DNA from: JAGOTP01 sp964415465
GTDB lineage: Bacteria; Patescibacteriota; Patescibacteriia; 2-12-FULL-60-25
Assembly: GCA_964415465.1 (NCBI GenBank)
Contig: CAYQAL010000001.1
Coordinates: forward strand, 91,444-155,443
Reading direction: 5' to 3'
Length of the DNA stretch: 64,000 nt
The translations under genes were made by a program, and so were the position numbers. Of the stretch, positions 24,706-33,967 are shown piece after piece; position 1 is the stretch's first letter; every line of letters begins with the position of its first letter. Below the pieces are notes generated by a model. The model ran no database searches and was not told the origin of the DNA. It saw nothing but the letters and a program-made list of their open reading frames with translations.

Positions 24706-25143
24706 ATGTTTGGCACGAAACCGAATGACGGAGGAGTCTTCACGGTGGGAAAAAGTGATGGGGATCATTTGTCGGCCACGCTCATTGCTCGCGGTGTTCG
24801 GGTTGAAGGAGAATTTACGAGCCAAGGCGATGTCGCGATCGAAGGAGAGGTCTCCGGTACATTGAGTTGTTCCGGGGCGCTGACGGTTGGCGTCGAGGCA
24901 AAAATTAAAGCAGATATCAAGGCGAACGACGTGGTGATTGCGGGAATCGTTGAGGGAAATATCACAGCCGCGCGTCGACTGGAGCTGAAATCAGGTGCAC
25001 GCATTACGGGTGATGTGACGTGTGAGGTGATCGTGGTGGAAGGCGGTGCATCCTTAAATGGAAAAGTTTCTTCTGGAAAGCGGTTAGTGGAAGTGCAGTC
25101 GCCGAACAGTAAGCGCCCAGAACGCGCTTCAGCGACTGCCTAA
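24706..25143 (+). CDS. bactofilin-family cytoskeletal protein
   Basis: 145 residues. A central bactofilin beta-helix (about 20-125) shows the repeating hydrophobic/glycine pattern (VEGEFTSQGDVAIEGEVSG, VVIAGIVEGNITAARRLEL) flanked by short disordered ends. Bactofilins polymerise without nucleotide and often organise wall enzymes; several wall genes are nearby. Confidence 0.9.
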   Translation: MFGTKPNDGGVFTVGKSDGDHLSATLIARGVRVEGEFTSQGDVAIEGEVSGTLSCSGALTVGVEAKIKADIKANDVVIAGIVEGNITAARRLELKSGARITGDVTCEVIVVEGGASLNGKVSSGKRLVEVQSPNSKRPERASATA

Positions 25144-25158
25144 GGCGAGCGCCGAGGT

Positions 25159-25947
25159 ATGAACCCGGCGTACTCCTACGTCTACGATGAAACAGCCGCG
25201 TTGCCACGCTACGCAACGGAGCTGGGTCGTATTGAAACGGAAGCGAGTCGTTGCGGGATTAATGGACGCATTGCGCGCTTAGGGGTCTTTCGCCAACCAA
25301 AAAAAGTCATCGAAGAGGCCGTAAACTATGGGGCGAAAACAATTGTGTTCGTTGGGACAGATCAAGCAGTCTATCACCATTTGGGCGCGTTGATTGAGTT
25401 GGACGTGACGATCGCTTTTTTGCCACTCGAAGCGAATAGCGGCCTTGGTTGGGCGCTCGGCGTTCCGACCGGGGCGAAGGGTGTTGAGATCATCGCTGGT
25501 CGACTGACAGAGACGATCGATGTCGGCTACTTGCAGGGCCAGCCTTTTTTAACAGAGATTTCGTTGCCGAACACGCCGGCAGCCATCGAAGTTGATAAAA
25601 AATACCGAGTGAGCCCAGCGCAGCGCGGGTCGATTGCGATTCGGAATATTGGATCGCTCTACTGTTCCTCAAAAACGATTGCTGTGCCGACGGACGGCGT
25701 TCTTGAAGTCGTCCTTCAATCCGAGATGAAGAAGCAGGGGATTCGCAACTTTTTTCGCTCGGAGCTCGTTGAAACCAAGCTTTTACTCAAAGAGGGAACG
25801 GTGGTCTGCAAAGACGGCGTGCATGGGTTTGTAGATGGGACAGGGAATTTGTCAGGGACGAGCCTCCATTTTTCAATAAAACCAAAAGCAGCACGCATTA
25901 TTATTGGCCGTAACTGTCAGTGGCGAAAGAATACAGAGGAGCGTTGA
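25159..25947 (+). CDS. diacylglycerol-kinase-like catalytic fold protein, degenerate
   Basis: 262 residues. TIVFVGTDQAVYHHLGAL resembles the GGDGT loop of DAGK/NAD kinase-type lipid kinases, and IAFLPLEANSGLGWALGVP resembles the following PxGTxND-A segment, but key Gly/Thr/Asn residues are changed. A beta-rich C-terminal domain follows as in DgkB/YegS. Either a divergent lipid kinase or an inactive paralog. Its stop codon lies inside the -35 of the following GC-rich island. Confidence 0.55.
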   Translation: MNPAYSYVYDETAALPRYATELGRIETEASRCGINGRIARLGVFRQPKKVIEEAVNYGAKTIVFVGTDQAVYHHLGALIELDVTIAFLPLEANSGLGWALGVPTGAKGVEIIAGRLTETIDVGYLQGQPFLTEISLPNTPAAIEVDKKYRVSPAQRGSIAIRNIGSLYCSSKTIAVPTDGVLEVVLQSEMKKQGIRNFFRSELVETKLLLKEGTVVCKDGVHGFVDGTGNLSGTSLHFSIKPKAARIIIGRNCQWRKNTEER

Positions 25948-25974
25948 CGGTTGGTGTCAAATCTTGCCTAATAC
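25944..25974 (+). promoter_or_regulatory. putative promoter of island B
   Basis: TTGACG (25944-25949) overlaps the stop codon of the preceding gene; TAATAC (25969-25974) is 19 bp downstream. Spacing is longer than optimal. Confidence 0.35.
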
Positions 25975-26024
25975 CCCTGTTCCAAGCCGCTGGGGTTTTG
26001 GGATCTCTGGAGGTAATACCGCCG

Positions 26025-26339
26025 ATGCCGTCGAAACTCGCCTTGTGCGCCTTCGTGCTTTGCTGCGATCACGAGCTGCCCCGACAGGCGCTGCTCACTG
26101 ATCACGGCCTGTCCATTCAGCCGCCGACTCGACGATCGTCGGGTTCGGATCCGCTTCGTCCACCGTTCGAACGAGTGACGATGCGCTGCTGGGCTGTCTG
26201 CTCGCACAGTGGATCGTGTGGATGCGGCTGCCGTGTGCCGATCTTCGGTCACGGTCGCCACCCTGATCAGTACCAGCCGGCGCGCGACCCGCGCTTCCTG
26301 CCGCGGATCATCGTCGCTCCCCACCGCCTCGCTGCCTGA
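26025..26339 (+). CDS. GC-rich island B: small Cys-rich orphan protein
   Basis: 104 residues, unrecognised. It contains about nine cysteines, including CAFVLCC, CWAVC and CGCGC, and several His, so metal binding is conceivable. GGAGG lies about 11 nt upstream. GC-rich codon use contrasts sharply with both neighbours. A strong GC-rich hairpin follows. Other frames of this island are also open, so coding status is moderate at best. Confidence 0.4.
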   Translation: MPSKLALCAFVLCCDHELPRQALLTDHGLSIQPPTRRSSGSDPLRPPFERVTMRCWAVCSHSGSCGCGCRVPIFGHGRHPDQYQPARDPRFLPRIIVAPHRLAA

Positions 26340-26377
26340 TCACGGTGGTGCGAGGCGTTCTACGCCCGCACCCGACG

Positions 26378-26413
26378 TGCTCGCCCCCTCGGCAGCCCAC
26401 TCGGGGGCGGGCA
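26378..26413 (+). terminator. GC-rich terminator-like hairpin of island B
   Basis: TGCTCGCCCCC pairs with GGGGGCGGGCA across a 14-nt loop. No clear T run follows. Confidence 0.5.
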
Positions 26414-26469
26414 CTTCGTTGACCATTTTGAATACATCCGATAGGATACGGCCACATCGAAAGATTTTT

Positions 26470-26556
26470 GGGCAAGTGGCGAAATTGGCAGACGCACTAC
26501 CTTGAGGTGGTAGCACCCGCAAGGGTATGAGAGTTCAAGTCTCTCCTTGCCCACCA
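26470..26556 (+). tRNA. tRNA-Leu (GAG)
   Basis: 87 nt including encoded CCA. Acceptor GGGCAAG/CTTGCCC, anticodon loop TTGAGGT giving GAG, and a genuine long variable arm. It shows that ordinary type II tRNA-Leu exists in this genome. Confidence 0.95.
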
Positions 26557-26603
26557 TGAAAACATTCCCTATACCGCGCGGTACTGGGGATGTTTTCTTT
26601 TTT
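26557..26603 (+). terminator. terminator after tRNA-Leu
   Basis: GAAAACAT...ATGTTTTC stem with an inner CCGCGCGG palindrome, followed by TTTTTT. Confidence 0.8.
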
Positions 26604-26648
26604 GGCTCTCTTTACGCTCTGATTCACCCTCGTTATAGTGCCAGAACT

Positions 26649-27968
26649 ATGTCTCAGTCGATTCGCGATTTCGGATCTTTGGTGGGTCAGACGGTTGAAG
26701 TACAGGGGTGGGCCTATAACGTCCGTTCCAGCGGCTCGATCGCTTTTTTGCAATTGCGTGATGGGTCGGGCTTTACGCAGGCGGTTGTGGCCAAACAATC
26801 GATCGATGAGGCTTCGTGGCAAGCGGCGGTTGATACAACGATCGAATCATCCGTCATTGTAGAAGGGACGGTGACAAAACACCCAAAACAAGAAAACGTC
26901 TACGAATTGCAAGCAACGAAAGTGACACTTCTTCACAAGTCGGACGAATATCCGATTGGAAAAAAAGAGCACGGACCAGATTTCTTGTTCGACAATCGCG
27001 ATTTGTACCTGCGTTCCAAAACCCCGTGGGCCGTGTTACGTATCCGTGATCGTGTGTTCTTTTCGATCGAACAATTCTTCCATGAGGAAGGGTTCATCCG
27101 TTTTGATACGCCAATCATTCAGCCGACGAGTTGTGAAGATACAACGCAGCTCTTCACCGTGAACTACTACGACACACCCGCCTATCTTTCCCAGTCTGGT
27201 CAGCTCTACAGTGAAGCGGGGATTATGGGCTTCGGAAAGGTCTATGATTTTGGTCCGGTCTTCCGTGCGGAAAAGAGTAAAACGCGTCACCACTTGTCTG
27301 AGCTGTGGATGATGGATGCAGAAATGGCCTTCCATGACCAAGCGATGAACATGGCTGTGCAGGAACGGATGGTGAAACGCATTGTCAAAGACGTTCTTGA
27401 GCAGTGCCAAGAAGAGCTTAAGATTTTAGAACGTGACACGACGATTTTGCAGCGTCTTGTAAATGAACCGTTCGTCCACCTTAAGCACATGGAGGCGAAG
27501 CGGATCTTGAAAGAAGAGGGTCTGATTACCAAAGAGGTCTACGACGACAGTTACTGGTACGACGACATGTCGACGGAAGAAGAGATCGCGCTTGGGAACA
27601 AGTATCAGCTCCCGATTTTTATTGAAGATTATCCAGCCGAAGTAAAAGCCTTCTACATGAAGCGCTTTACGGACGAAGGTGGCCGCCTCCGCGCGCGTTG
27701 TGCGGACTTGATTGCACCAGAAGAAGGCCGCGAAATTATCGGCGGCAGTCAGCGTGAAGAAAGCTACGAGAAGCTGAAGCAAGAAATTCTCGACCATCAC
27801 TACCCGCTCGAAAAATACGAATGGTACTTGAACACGCGTAAGTACGGAACGGTTCCTCACGCCGGTTTCGGTATCGGTCTCGAGCGTACCGTCCGCTGGA
27901 TCTGCGGCGTTCACCACATTCGCGAAACAATCGCCTTCCCAAGAATGCTGAACCGGATGGAGCCGTAA
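26649..27968 (+). CDS. asnS: asparaginyl-tRNA synthetase
   Basis: 439 residues, class IIb. N-terminal OB-fold anticodon-binding domain (about 1-105), then the catalytic core with FDTPIIQPTSCE, the AsnRS-type loop ending VFRAEKSKTRHHLSELWMM (motif 2) and GFGIGLERTVRWICG (motif 3). ATG 26649 is chosen over an upstream start lying in the tRNA terminator. Its presence suggests Asn-tRNA is made directly. Confidence 0.94.
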   Translation: MSQSIRDFGSLVGQTVEVQGWAYNVRSSGSIAFLQLRDGSGFTQAVVAKQSIDEASWQAAVDTTIESSVIVEGTVTKHPKQENVYELQATKVTLLHKSDEYPIGKKEHGPDFLFDNRDLYLRSKTPWAVLRIRDRVFFSIEQFFHEEGFIRFDTPIIQPTSCEDTTQLFTVNYYDTPAYLSQSGQLYSEAGIMGFGKVYDFGPVFRAEKSKTRHHLSELWMMDAEMAFHDQAMNMAVQERMVKRIVKDVLEQCQEELKILERDTTILQRLVNEPFVHLKHMEAKRILKEEGLITKEVYDDSYWYDDMSTEEEIALGNKYQLPIFIEDYPAEVKAFYMKRFTDEGGRLRARCADLIAPEEGREIIGGSQREESYEKLKQEILDHHYPLEKYEWYLNTRKYGTVPHAGFGIGLERTVRWICGVHHIRETIAFPRMLNRMEP

Positions 27969-27979
27969 ACACAAAAAAT

Positions 27980-28105
27980 ATTTCTGGTTGGCGAGAGCGT
28001 ATTTCTCGTAGGAGACATTGTGCGAGCGACGGCGAGTACATAAGTGAGACGCGAGCACGCAAGCGAGCGGTCTCCGGAGAGAAATATGTCGAGTCAGCCA
28101 GAAAT
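27980..28105. repeat. 126-bp long imperfect hairpin element after asnS
   Basis: Outer arms ATTTCTGG.TGGC and its complement (27980-27992 with about 28093-28105), inner arms TATTTCTC/GAGAAATA (28000-28007 with 28079-28086) and GGAGAC/GTCTCC (28011-28016 with 28070-28075), around a loop rich in GCGAGC. It could be a terminator variant or a miniature palindromic element. Confidence 0.55.
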
Positions 28106-28122
28106 GCTACACTAGACGCCGT

Positions 28123-29139
28123 ATGCTTCCAAAGGGTCCGATGTCTTGTTTGGCTGTTCTCGCCATTCCGGTGGCGCTGGTTTTACTGGTCGTTGTGTTG
28201 GGCGGTTACTTGTTGAAATTTCTTTCTTCCTCGGATTCACCCTCATCCGCGCCAGCAGCAAATACAACATCGACTCAATCAACTGAGCAGACGCCAGCTC
28301 CATCTCTCGCTTCACGTTTACCATCAGCTGTTCCAGGGACAACCACGTTTCTGGTGGCGACGGTTTCAAGTGATGTAGCAAAAGAAGAGCTCTACTCGGT
28401 TGATGCGGCTGGTCAGGCGACGCGTATAGAGGCGCCTCAAGGGTTTCGACCAGAGCAGTGGAAGACGGCGGGTATTACCCTTATGCCGCCACTTGAATCT
28501 GTCACGGGCTCACCTTGGCGCGTAACAGGGGAGGGTTGGAATGTTCCCCTCCGCACGCGAAGCGGCTCGGTTTGGCAGGACCCAGTTATTCTTGGGTTGT
28601 TTTCAAGTGGTCGGCTAGCGGTTGTAGCCTACCGTAATCAGCGCGCGCTCTTATCGGTGAGCAAAGCGGGCGATATTCAAGTAGTTGAGGTTCTAGACGA
28701 TGCACTTAGCCCGCTTACGGCAGAGGGGAGCTTCGCTTGGTTTGTGCGCGCGCCTCAGTTAGCAGATGTGTCGTTAGAAGCGTTGCCACAAGGCCCAAGT
28801 GAGCTTGTGCGCATCTCTGAGCGTGGAACAAGTTCTACCGTGGCTCAAGATCCAGGATTGATTTTAGAGCTCGTGCCTGGTCCTACGGGATCTTCGTTGG
28901 CCTATCTTTCGTCAGATGGATCGCTGGTTCTTTTGAAAGGCGACAAACTCCACACGCCGTTGAAAGGGGTCCGTCCTCAGGTGTGGCTCGACGATCGCTA
29001 CCTCCTCGTGTCGGATGGAAAGGGTCTCGGATGGGTGGATAGTGAAGAACCAGAACGAGTTGGATTCATCACAGAATTCAAGCAATTTATTCGCGGAGCT
29101 ACCGTATCCACGGCTTCTTCGCGACCTGTGGTAAACTAG
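28123..29139 (+). CDS. membrane-anchored protein of unknown function
   Basis: 338 residues. One N-terminal transmembrane helix (about 6-28), a Ser/Thr/Pro-rich linker (about 34-70), then a soluble domain with repeated W/G and beta-strand patterns (LVLLKGDKLHTP, WLDDRYLLVSDGKGLGWVD) suggesting a propeller. No catalytic motif is visible. Followed 6 nt later by a second small membrane gene. Confidence 0.55.
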   Translation: MLPKGPMSCLAVLAIPVALVLLVVVLGGYLLKFLSSSDSPSSAPAANTTSTQSTEQTPAPSLASRLPSAVPGTTTFLVATVSSDVAKEELYSVDAAGQATRIEAPQGFRPEQWKTAGITLMPPLESVTGSPWRVTGEGWNVPLRTRSGSVWQDPVILGLFSSGRLAVVAYRNQRALLSVSKAGDIQVVEVLDDALSPLTAEGSFAWFVRAPQLADVSLEALPQGPSELVRISERGTSSTVAQDPGLILELVPGPTGSSLAYLSSDGSLVLLKGDKLHTPLKGVRPQVWLDDRYLLVSDGKGLGWVDSEEPERVGFITEFKQFIRGATVSTASSRPVVN

Positions 29140-29145
29140 CACTAT

Positions 29146-29403
29146 ATGCCTCCTGCTTCTTCGTCCCTTCGTACTGGCTGGATTACGGTTTGGATCGCTC
29201 TTGGCGTGATCGCGCTCATGTTGTTTGTTGCGTTGCCAATCGCTGTTACGCGTCGTGCTAGCGCTGAATTTGCTCGCTACCAAGCGTGTCTGGAGCCAAC
29301 CCGAAACCAGGATTGTCGCCCCTCGATTGTGTGGTACATGAATGGCTGGAGCTTGGAAGCCACGAGCTCGACCCAGTCCATCCCGCTTACACCCACCAAC
29401 TAA
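29146..29403 (+). CDS. small single-TM protein
   Basis: 85 residues with one hydrophobic helix (about 11-33) and a short exterior tail containing two Cys (RYQACLEP and NQDCRPS). Unrecognised; probably co-transcribed with 28123-29139. Confidence 0.5.
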   Translation: MPPASSSLRTGWITVWIALGVIALMLFVALPIAVTRRASAEFARYQACLEPTRNQDCRPSIVWYMNGWSLEATSSTQSIPLTPTN

Positions 29404-29469
29404 GCCTTATCATTGCTCTGCCTACGCCCGTATGGTGAGATACGGGAACACTCTTTAGTCTTCATTTTT

Positions 29470-30870
29470 ATGCCACGAACGATGATTCGCGAGACGGTGA
29501 ACCAGATTGGGGAAACCGTGACCTTGAAAGGTTGGATCCATTCACGCCGAGACATGGGAAAGTTGGCGTTTTTGGATCTTCGCGATCGTTCAGGAATCGC
29601 GCAGGTTGTATTGGTGCCAGCCGAGCTCACCGAAACGAGCCGAGAGGCGATGAAAGAGCTCCGTTCGGAATATTGCATTTCTGTTACCGGGATCGTGCAG
29701 AAACGCGGCGAAAAACAAATCAATCCAGACCTTCCAACGGGAACCGTTGAGATTTTGGCGAAGGAGCTTGAGGTGCTGAATCCTTCCAAAACTCTTCCCT
29801 TTGAAATTGAAAACACAGCTGGTATTAATGAAGAGTTGCGCTTGAAACACCGTTACCTTGATTTACGCAGTCAGCGCATGCGAAAAAACCTCGAGCTACG
29901 CGATAAACTCATCACGTTTTTCCGGGACTTCTTGCATGGAGAAGGATTTATCGAAATTGAGACACCTATTCTCACAAAGGGTACTCCAGAAGGATCGCGT
30001 GAATACCTTGTTCCTTCTCGTTTGCATGATGGACAGTTCTACGTACTTCCTCAGTCGCCTCAGCAGTTCAAGCAGTTGTGTATGGTCGGAGGATTGGAGC
30101 GATACTTCCAGATCGCTCGCTGTTTCCGCGACGAAGACCAGCGTGGCGATCGTCAACCAGAATTTACTCAGCTCGATTTGGAAATGTCATTCGTGACTCA
30201 GGAGGATGTGCTTCAGTTGAACGAGCGCATGATGATTGAAATGGTGAAGCAAGTTGCTCCAGAAAAGCACATTGCGCAGATTCCATTCCCACGAATTAGC
30301 TATCGCGAATCGATGGAGACATATGGAAACGACAAACCAGACCTACGTGTAAACAAGAATGATCCGAACGAATTGGCGTTTTGCTGGGTCGTGGATTTCC
30401 CGATGTTCGAAGACGATGGAGAAGGTGGCGTACAGGCCGCTCACCATCCGTTCTGCATGCCTCACCCGGATGATCTTGAATTGCTTGAGACGGAACCGAT
30501 GAAGGTTCGGGCTTCTTCGTATGACTTGGTATTGAACGGATATGAGCTTTCGTCTGGCTCGATTCGTATCCATAAGCGTGAATTGCAAAATCGTATTTTC
30601 CAGTTATTGGGTTTACCTGACGATTTGATCCAAGCACGATTTGGTCACATGTTAGAAGCCTTTGAATTTGGCGCTCCACCTCATGGCGGAATGGCACCTG
30701 GAATCGATCGTATCGTGATGATCCTGGCGAATGAACCAAACATCCGTGAAGTCATTCCGTTTCCAAAGACAGGAGACGCACGCGATCCGCTTATGGGCGC
30801 GCCTTCACCAATTGAAGAAAAGCGCCTCGTTGAAGCGCATATCGCTCTTCGTCCAACGGACAAGAAATAA
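29470..30870 (+). CDS. aspS: aspartyl-tRNA synthetase lacking the bacterial GAD insertion
   Basis: 466 residues against about 590 for usual bacterial AspRS. OB-fold anticodon domain (about 1-105), motif 2 IARCFRDEDQRGDRQPEFTQ, and motif 3 GMAPGIDRIVMIL. The bacterial hallmark YGNDKPDLR is present, but it is followed within about ten residues by FCWVVDFPMFE, so the intervening GAD domain is almost wholly missing. ATG 29470 or 29482 are both plausible starts. Confidence 0.93.
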   Translation: MPRTMIRETVNQIGETVTLKGWIHSRRDMGKLAFLDLRDRSGIAQVVLVPAELTETSREAMKELRSEYCISVTGIVQKRGEKQINPDLPTGTVEILAKELEVLNPSKTLPFEIENTAGINEELRLKHRYLDLRSQRMRKNLELRDKLITFFRDFLHGEGFIEIETPILTKGTPEGSREYLVPSRLHDGQFYVLPQSPQQFKQLCMVGGLERYFQIARCFRDEDQRGDRQPEFTQLDLEMSFVTQEDVLQLNERMMIEMVKQVAPEKHIAQIPFPRISYRESMETYGNDKPDLRVNKNDPNELAFCWVVDFPMFEDDGEGGVQAAHHPFCMPHPDDLELLETEPMKVRASSYDLVLNGYELSSGSIRIHKRELQNRIFQLLGLPDDLIQARFGHMLEAFEFGAPPHGGMAPGIDRIVMILANEPNIREVIPFPKTGDARDPLMGAPSPIEEKRLVEAHIALRPTDKK

Positions 30871-30888
30871 GAGTCGCTGTTCTTTCTC

Positions 30889-31599
30889 ATGTCCTTTGCC
30901 GTACGACTCGCCGCATTCGAAGGTCCTTTGGACCTTCTTTTGCAGCTCGTTGAATCGGCCAAGCTTGAGATCACGGATGTTTCGTTGATTGAGGTGACGG
31001 AACCGTTTCTCGCACACCTCGAGGAGCATCGGGCGAGCATTCCCACCGAAGAGCTCGCCGACTTCTTGGTGATTGCCTCAAAGTTGGTCTACTTGAAGTC
31101 GAAGGCCTTGCTCCCAACGCTCGTTGATCCCGCGCTCGAAGAAGGGCCAGACTTGGCTTCACAGCTTCGCGCCTATCAGGCGTTTGCGAATGCGGCCAAG
31201 CAATTCGCGGAACGTCTACGCACAGGTGTCGGTGCCTACAGCCGTGCGAAAGCCATGACACCTCCCTTGGATCTCCAAACATCACTCCCAGCTTCGTGTA
31301 CGGTTGAGGCGCTGCAAACGGTGTATCTGGGTATCATCAAACGGCTTCAGCCCGTCCTTCGCTTGCCAAAAGTAGCGATCGAGCGCGTCGTAACGATTGA
31401 AGAGAAGATGTCGTCGCTCGTCACGCGCGTCCGAAGCGCGATGCGTGTGTCCTTCCATCGTTTTCTGGCTGAATCAGAAACGCGCATGGAGGCGGTCGTG
31501 TCGTTCTTGGCCTTACTTGAGCTTCTCCATCGTCACGAAATTAAGATTGAGCAACCTGACTTGTTTGCCGATATTCATGTGTCTTCGCATTCCGTATGA
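30889..31599 (+). CDS. scpA: segregation and condensation protein A
   Basis: 236 residues. Kleisin signature at the N-terminus (FEGPLDLLLQLVESAKLEI, then ADFLVIASKLVYLKSKALLP) and a winged-helix C-terminus. It bridges SMC heads with ScpB. ATGA overlap with scpB. Confidence 0.92.
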   Translation: MSFAVRLAAFEGPLDLLLQLVESAKLEITDVSLIEVTEPFLAHLEEHRASIPTEELADFLVIASKLVYLKSKALLPTLVDPALEEGPDLASQLRAYQAFANAAKQFAERLRTGVGAYSRAKAMTPPLDLQTSLPASCTVEALQTVYLGIIKRLQPVLRLPKVAIERVVTIEEKMSSLVTRVRSAMRVSFHRFLAESETRMEAVVSFLALLELLHRHEIKIEQPDLFADIHVSSHSV

Positions 31600-32153
31600 A
31601 CTCCCTTGATCGACGCATCGAAGCGATTCTCTTCGCCATCGCCCGACCAATTCAACAAAAAGAACTGGCTACGATGTTGTCTGCATCTCCAGACGAGATT
31701 CGTGTCGCCAGCACTGAATTGAAGGAGCGTCTTGAGGTATCAGCGAGTGGCCTTCAGCTCGTGATGCAGGGGAATGAACTCGAACTCGTGACCCATGGTG
31801 ACATGGGAGAGGATGTACGCTTGGCGTTGAAGCAGGAAGCGTCGTCTGAATTGTCCAAAGCGGCGCTCGAGACGCTCGCGATCTTGGCTTACCGTGGTCC
31901 GCTCACTCGTCCAGAGATCGAACAGGTTCGTGGGGTTCAATCTGCGCTTATGTTGCGCAACCTGATGCTTCGTGGACTGGTTGAACAGCACGACGAAGAA
32001 CGCCTCGGCCAGCCAACCTATCGTGTGACGCTGAACTTCTTCAAGCAGCTCGGTCTGACCTCGGCTGACAGTCTTCCAGACTACGAAACCCTTCGCCATT
32101 CGCCGACCGTCGTCCAGATCCTCGACGAATTAACGGCTCCAAAGGTATCATAG
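31596..32153 (+). CDS. scpB: segregation and condensation protein B
   Basis: 185 residues with two winged helices; the family motif AALETLAILAYRGPLTRPEIE and the following RGVQS segment are intact. Partner of ScpA in the SMC complex, translationally coupled to scpA. Confidence 0.93.
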   Translation: MNSLDRRIEAILFAIARPIQQKELATMLSASPDEIRVASTELKERLEVSASGLQLVMQGNELELVTHGDMGEDVRLALKQEASSELSKAALETLAILAYRGPLTRPEIEQVRGVQSALMLRNLMLRGLVEQHDEERLGQPTYRVTLNFFKQLGLTSADSLPDYETLRHSPTVVQILDELTAPKVS

Positions 32154-32158
32154 ACCCC

Positions 32159-33100
32159 ATGTTTGCCGAGTCCTTTGTGACGTTGGGCGCACTGCTCGCC
32201 CTTCAAGCCCCGCTTGCCCGGGATTTGCCAACCGCCATCGCGGCTGTTGATGCGCTCCCTGCGGCTCGCTACGTTGCCCCAGCCGCTCCCGTTCCAAAGA
32301 AAACCGAGGTTGAGCGCTTGGGGATCGACGTTTCGGCGGAGTCAGCGTGTGTGATCGACGTGGCGACGGGCCGCATCCTCTTCGAAAAGGACGCCAACAA
32401 ACCACACCCAATCGCAAGCCTCACGAAGCTCATGACGGCGATGACCCTGCTCGACGATCGTCCGGACATGAAAGAGATGCTCACGGTTCTCCCAGGAGAT
32501 GACCCGCGCGAAGGAAAAACGGTCTTACCAATCGGAGGAAGGTTCACTCGTGAAGAATTGTTCGATTCGCTTTTGATTGGATCCGTGAATATCGCTGGCA
32601 ACACCTTAGCGCGTTCCTCGGAAGGGGGAATGGAAGGGTTCGTGAAGCGCATGAATGAAAAGGCGAAAGAGCTCCATCTCTTGCAGGCAACATTTGTTGA
32701 ACCAACCGGTCTTGAGCCAGCGAACCAAGCTTCCGCGCGTGATGTGGCCACGATTCTGCGTATGGCTTTGTCCTATCCAGAAATTCGCGAAACAACAGAG
32801 CGCTCAGCGTTAACCCTGCCGAACCGTGCCACGGGCAAGCCTATCGAGATCAGTTCAACGAACTTATTGCTTGGATCATTCCTCAATAAGAACCCGTATC
32901 GGATCGTGGCTGCAAAAACCGGCTCATTGCCAGAGGCGGGGTTCTGTCTCGCTCAGGCCACACGTAAGGAAGGGGCGGGTGAGGTGATCTCGGTTGTGTT
33001 AGGTAGTAATAATTATTTCGCCCGTTTCCAGGATGCGAAAGCCCTGACCTTTTGGGCCTTCGACGCCTATCGCTGGCCCACCAATCCAAGAGCCCAGTAA
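32159..33100 (+). CDS. D-alanyl-D-alanine carboxypeptidase (S11 family)
   Basis: 313 residues. All three penicillin-binding motifs are visible: SLTK (in HPIASLTKLMT), SVN (in IGSVNIAGNTLA, usually SGN) and KTG (in AAKTGSLPEAG). A short N-terminal hydrophobic stretch would export it. Trims stem peptides of peptidoglycan. The C-terminal anchoring domain of typical DacA is absent. Confidence 0.88.
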   Translation: MFAESFVTLGALLALQAPLARDLPTAIAAVDALPAARYVAPAAPVPKKTEVERLGIDVSAESACVIDVATGRILFEKDANKPHPIASLTKLMTAMTLLDDRPDMKEMLTVLPGDDPREGKTVLPIGGRFTREELFDSLLIGSVNIAGNTLARSSEGGMEGFVKRMNEKAKELHLLQATFVEPTGLEPANQASARDVATILRMALSYPEIRETTERSALTLPNRATGKPIEISSTNLLLGSFLNKNPYRIVAAKTGSLPEAGFCLAQATRKEGAGEVISVVLGSNNYFARFQDAKALTFWAFDAYRWPTNPRAQ

Positions 33101-33282
33101 TATCAGGCTAAGGTAACCTGCTTCTTGCCAGGATCCCAGCTGATTGTTAGACTCGAGTCCGTTCGAAAAGAACCGTTTGCGTGTAGTGTCTGTTCGTTAT
33201 TGCGAAGCAAAGCGCAGGCGTGACGCAGACCCAAGTGAGCGCCGTAGGCGTGAACGGGTGGTCAGCGTCACTAGCCGAGCAA

Positions 33283-33359
33283 GGCGGGGTAGCTCAGTTG
33301 GTTAGAGCGAAGGACTCATAAGCCTTAGGTCGGCGGTTCGATTCCGCCCCCCGCTACCA
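33283..33359 (+). tRNA. tRNA-Met (CAU), elongator-type
   Basis: 77 nt with encoded CCA. Loop CTCATAA gives CAU. A regular acceptor stem starting G1-U72 distinguishes it from the initiator downstream. tRNA-Ile2 (lysidine) cannot be excluded without a modification-target search. Confidence 0.88.
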
Positions 33360-33361
33360 AC

Positions 33362-33399
33362 AAACCCATCCGAGAAATCGGGTGGTTTTGTTTTTAGGC
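33362..33399 (+). terminator. terminator after tRNA-Met
   Basis: AAACCCATCCG / CGGGTGGTTT stem with AGAAAT loop, then TGTTTTT. Confidence 0.8.
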
Positions 33400-33433
33400 G
33401 AATTCTGCTACTCTCTTGGCATTCAATGAGCGT

Positions 33434-33910
33434 ATGTTCATCACGACCCATGCTCTGATCGGTGCGTTAGTGGCAAACGCGTTTCCTCATCATCCGGTGC
33501 TGTCCTTTGGCTTGGGTATGGCGTCACACTTTTTGACGGATATCATCCCACACGGAGATTCAAAGCTGTATAAAGACTACATCAGTGGTTCCAAGAAAAA
33601 AGTTCGTAAAGCCTTTGCGTATGTTCTGTTGGATGGAGTGGCCGCTATTTATACGGTTTTGTTTCTCTTAAACGTTGGTTCGGCGCCAGATCGCCTCACA
33701 TTATCGCTCGGTATTGCTGGTGGTGTCTTGCCTGATTTGTTGGTTGGATTGTACGAAGTAACGCGAATCCCAGGGTTGCGTTGGTTTCATCGCCTTCATT
33801 TCTTCTTCCATAACTTGATTACGTCTCGCAAAGGGGATGTGGCGTTTCACTCGGGGTTGGCGATTCAATTTGGATTACTGGCACTCGTCTGTGTAAAGCT
33901 GTTTGATTAA
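33434..33910 (+). CDS. YdjM-like polytopic membrane hydrolase-type protein
   Basis: 158 residues with four hydrophobic segments and clustered His/Asp at membrane borders (THALIGA, SHFLTDIIPHGD, HRLHFFFHNLI, FHSGLA). This is the pattern of the LexA-regulated YdjM/DUF457 family of membrane-bound metal-dependent hydrolases. Substrate unknown. ATG 33434 chosen over an upstream TTG. Confidence 0.65.
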   Translation: MFITTHALIGALVANAFPHHPVLSFGLGMASHFLTDIIPHGDSKLYKDYISGSKKKVRKAFAYVLLDGVAAIYTVLFLLNVGSAPDRLTLSLGIAGGVLPDLLVGLYEVTRIPGLRWFHRLHFFFHNLITSRKGDVAFHSGLAIQFGLLALVCVKLFD

Positions 33911-33967
33911 TTGTCTTGATTGACAGAAGCGGGTGATGTTCGCTAGGATACGGCCACGACAATTTGT

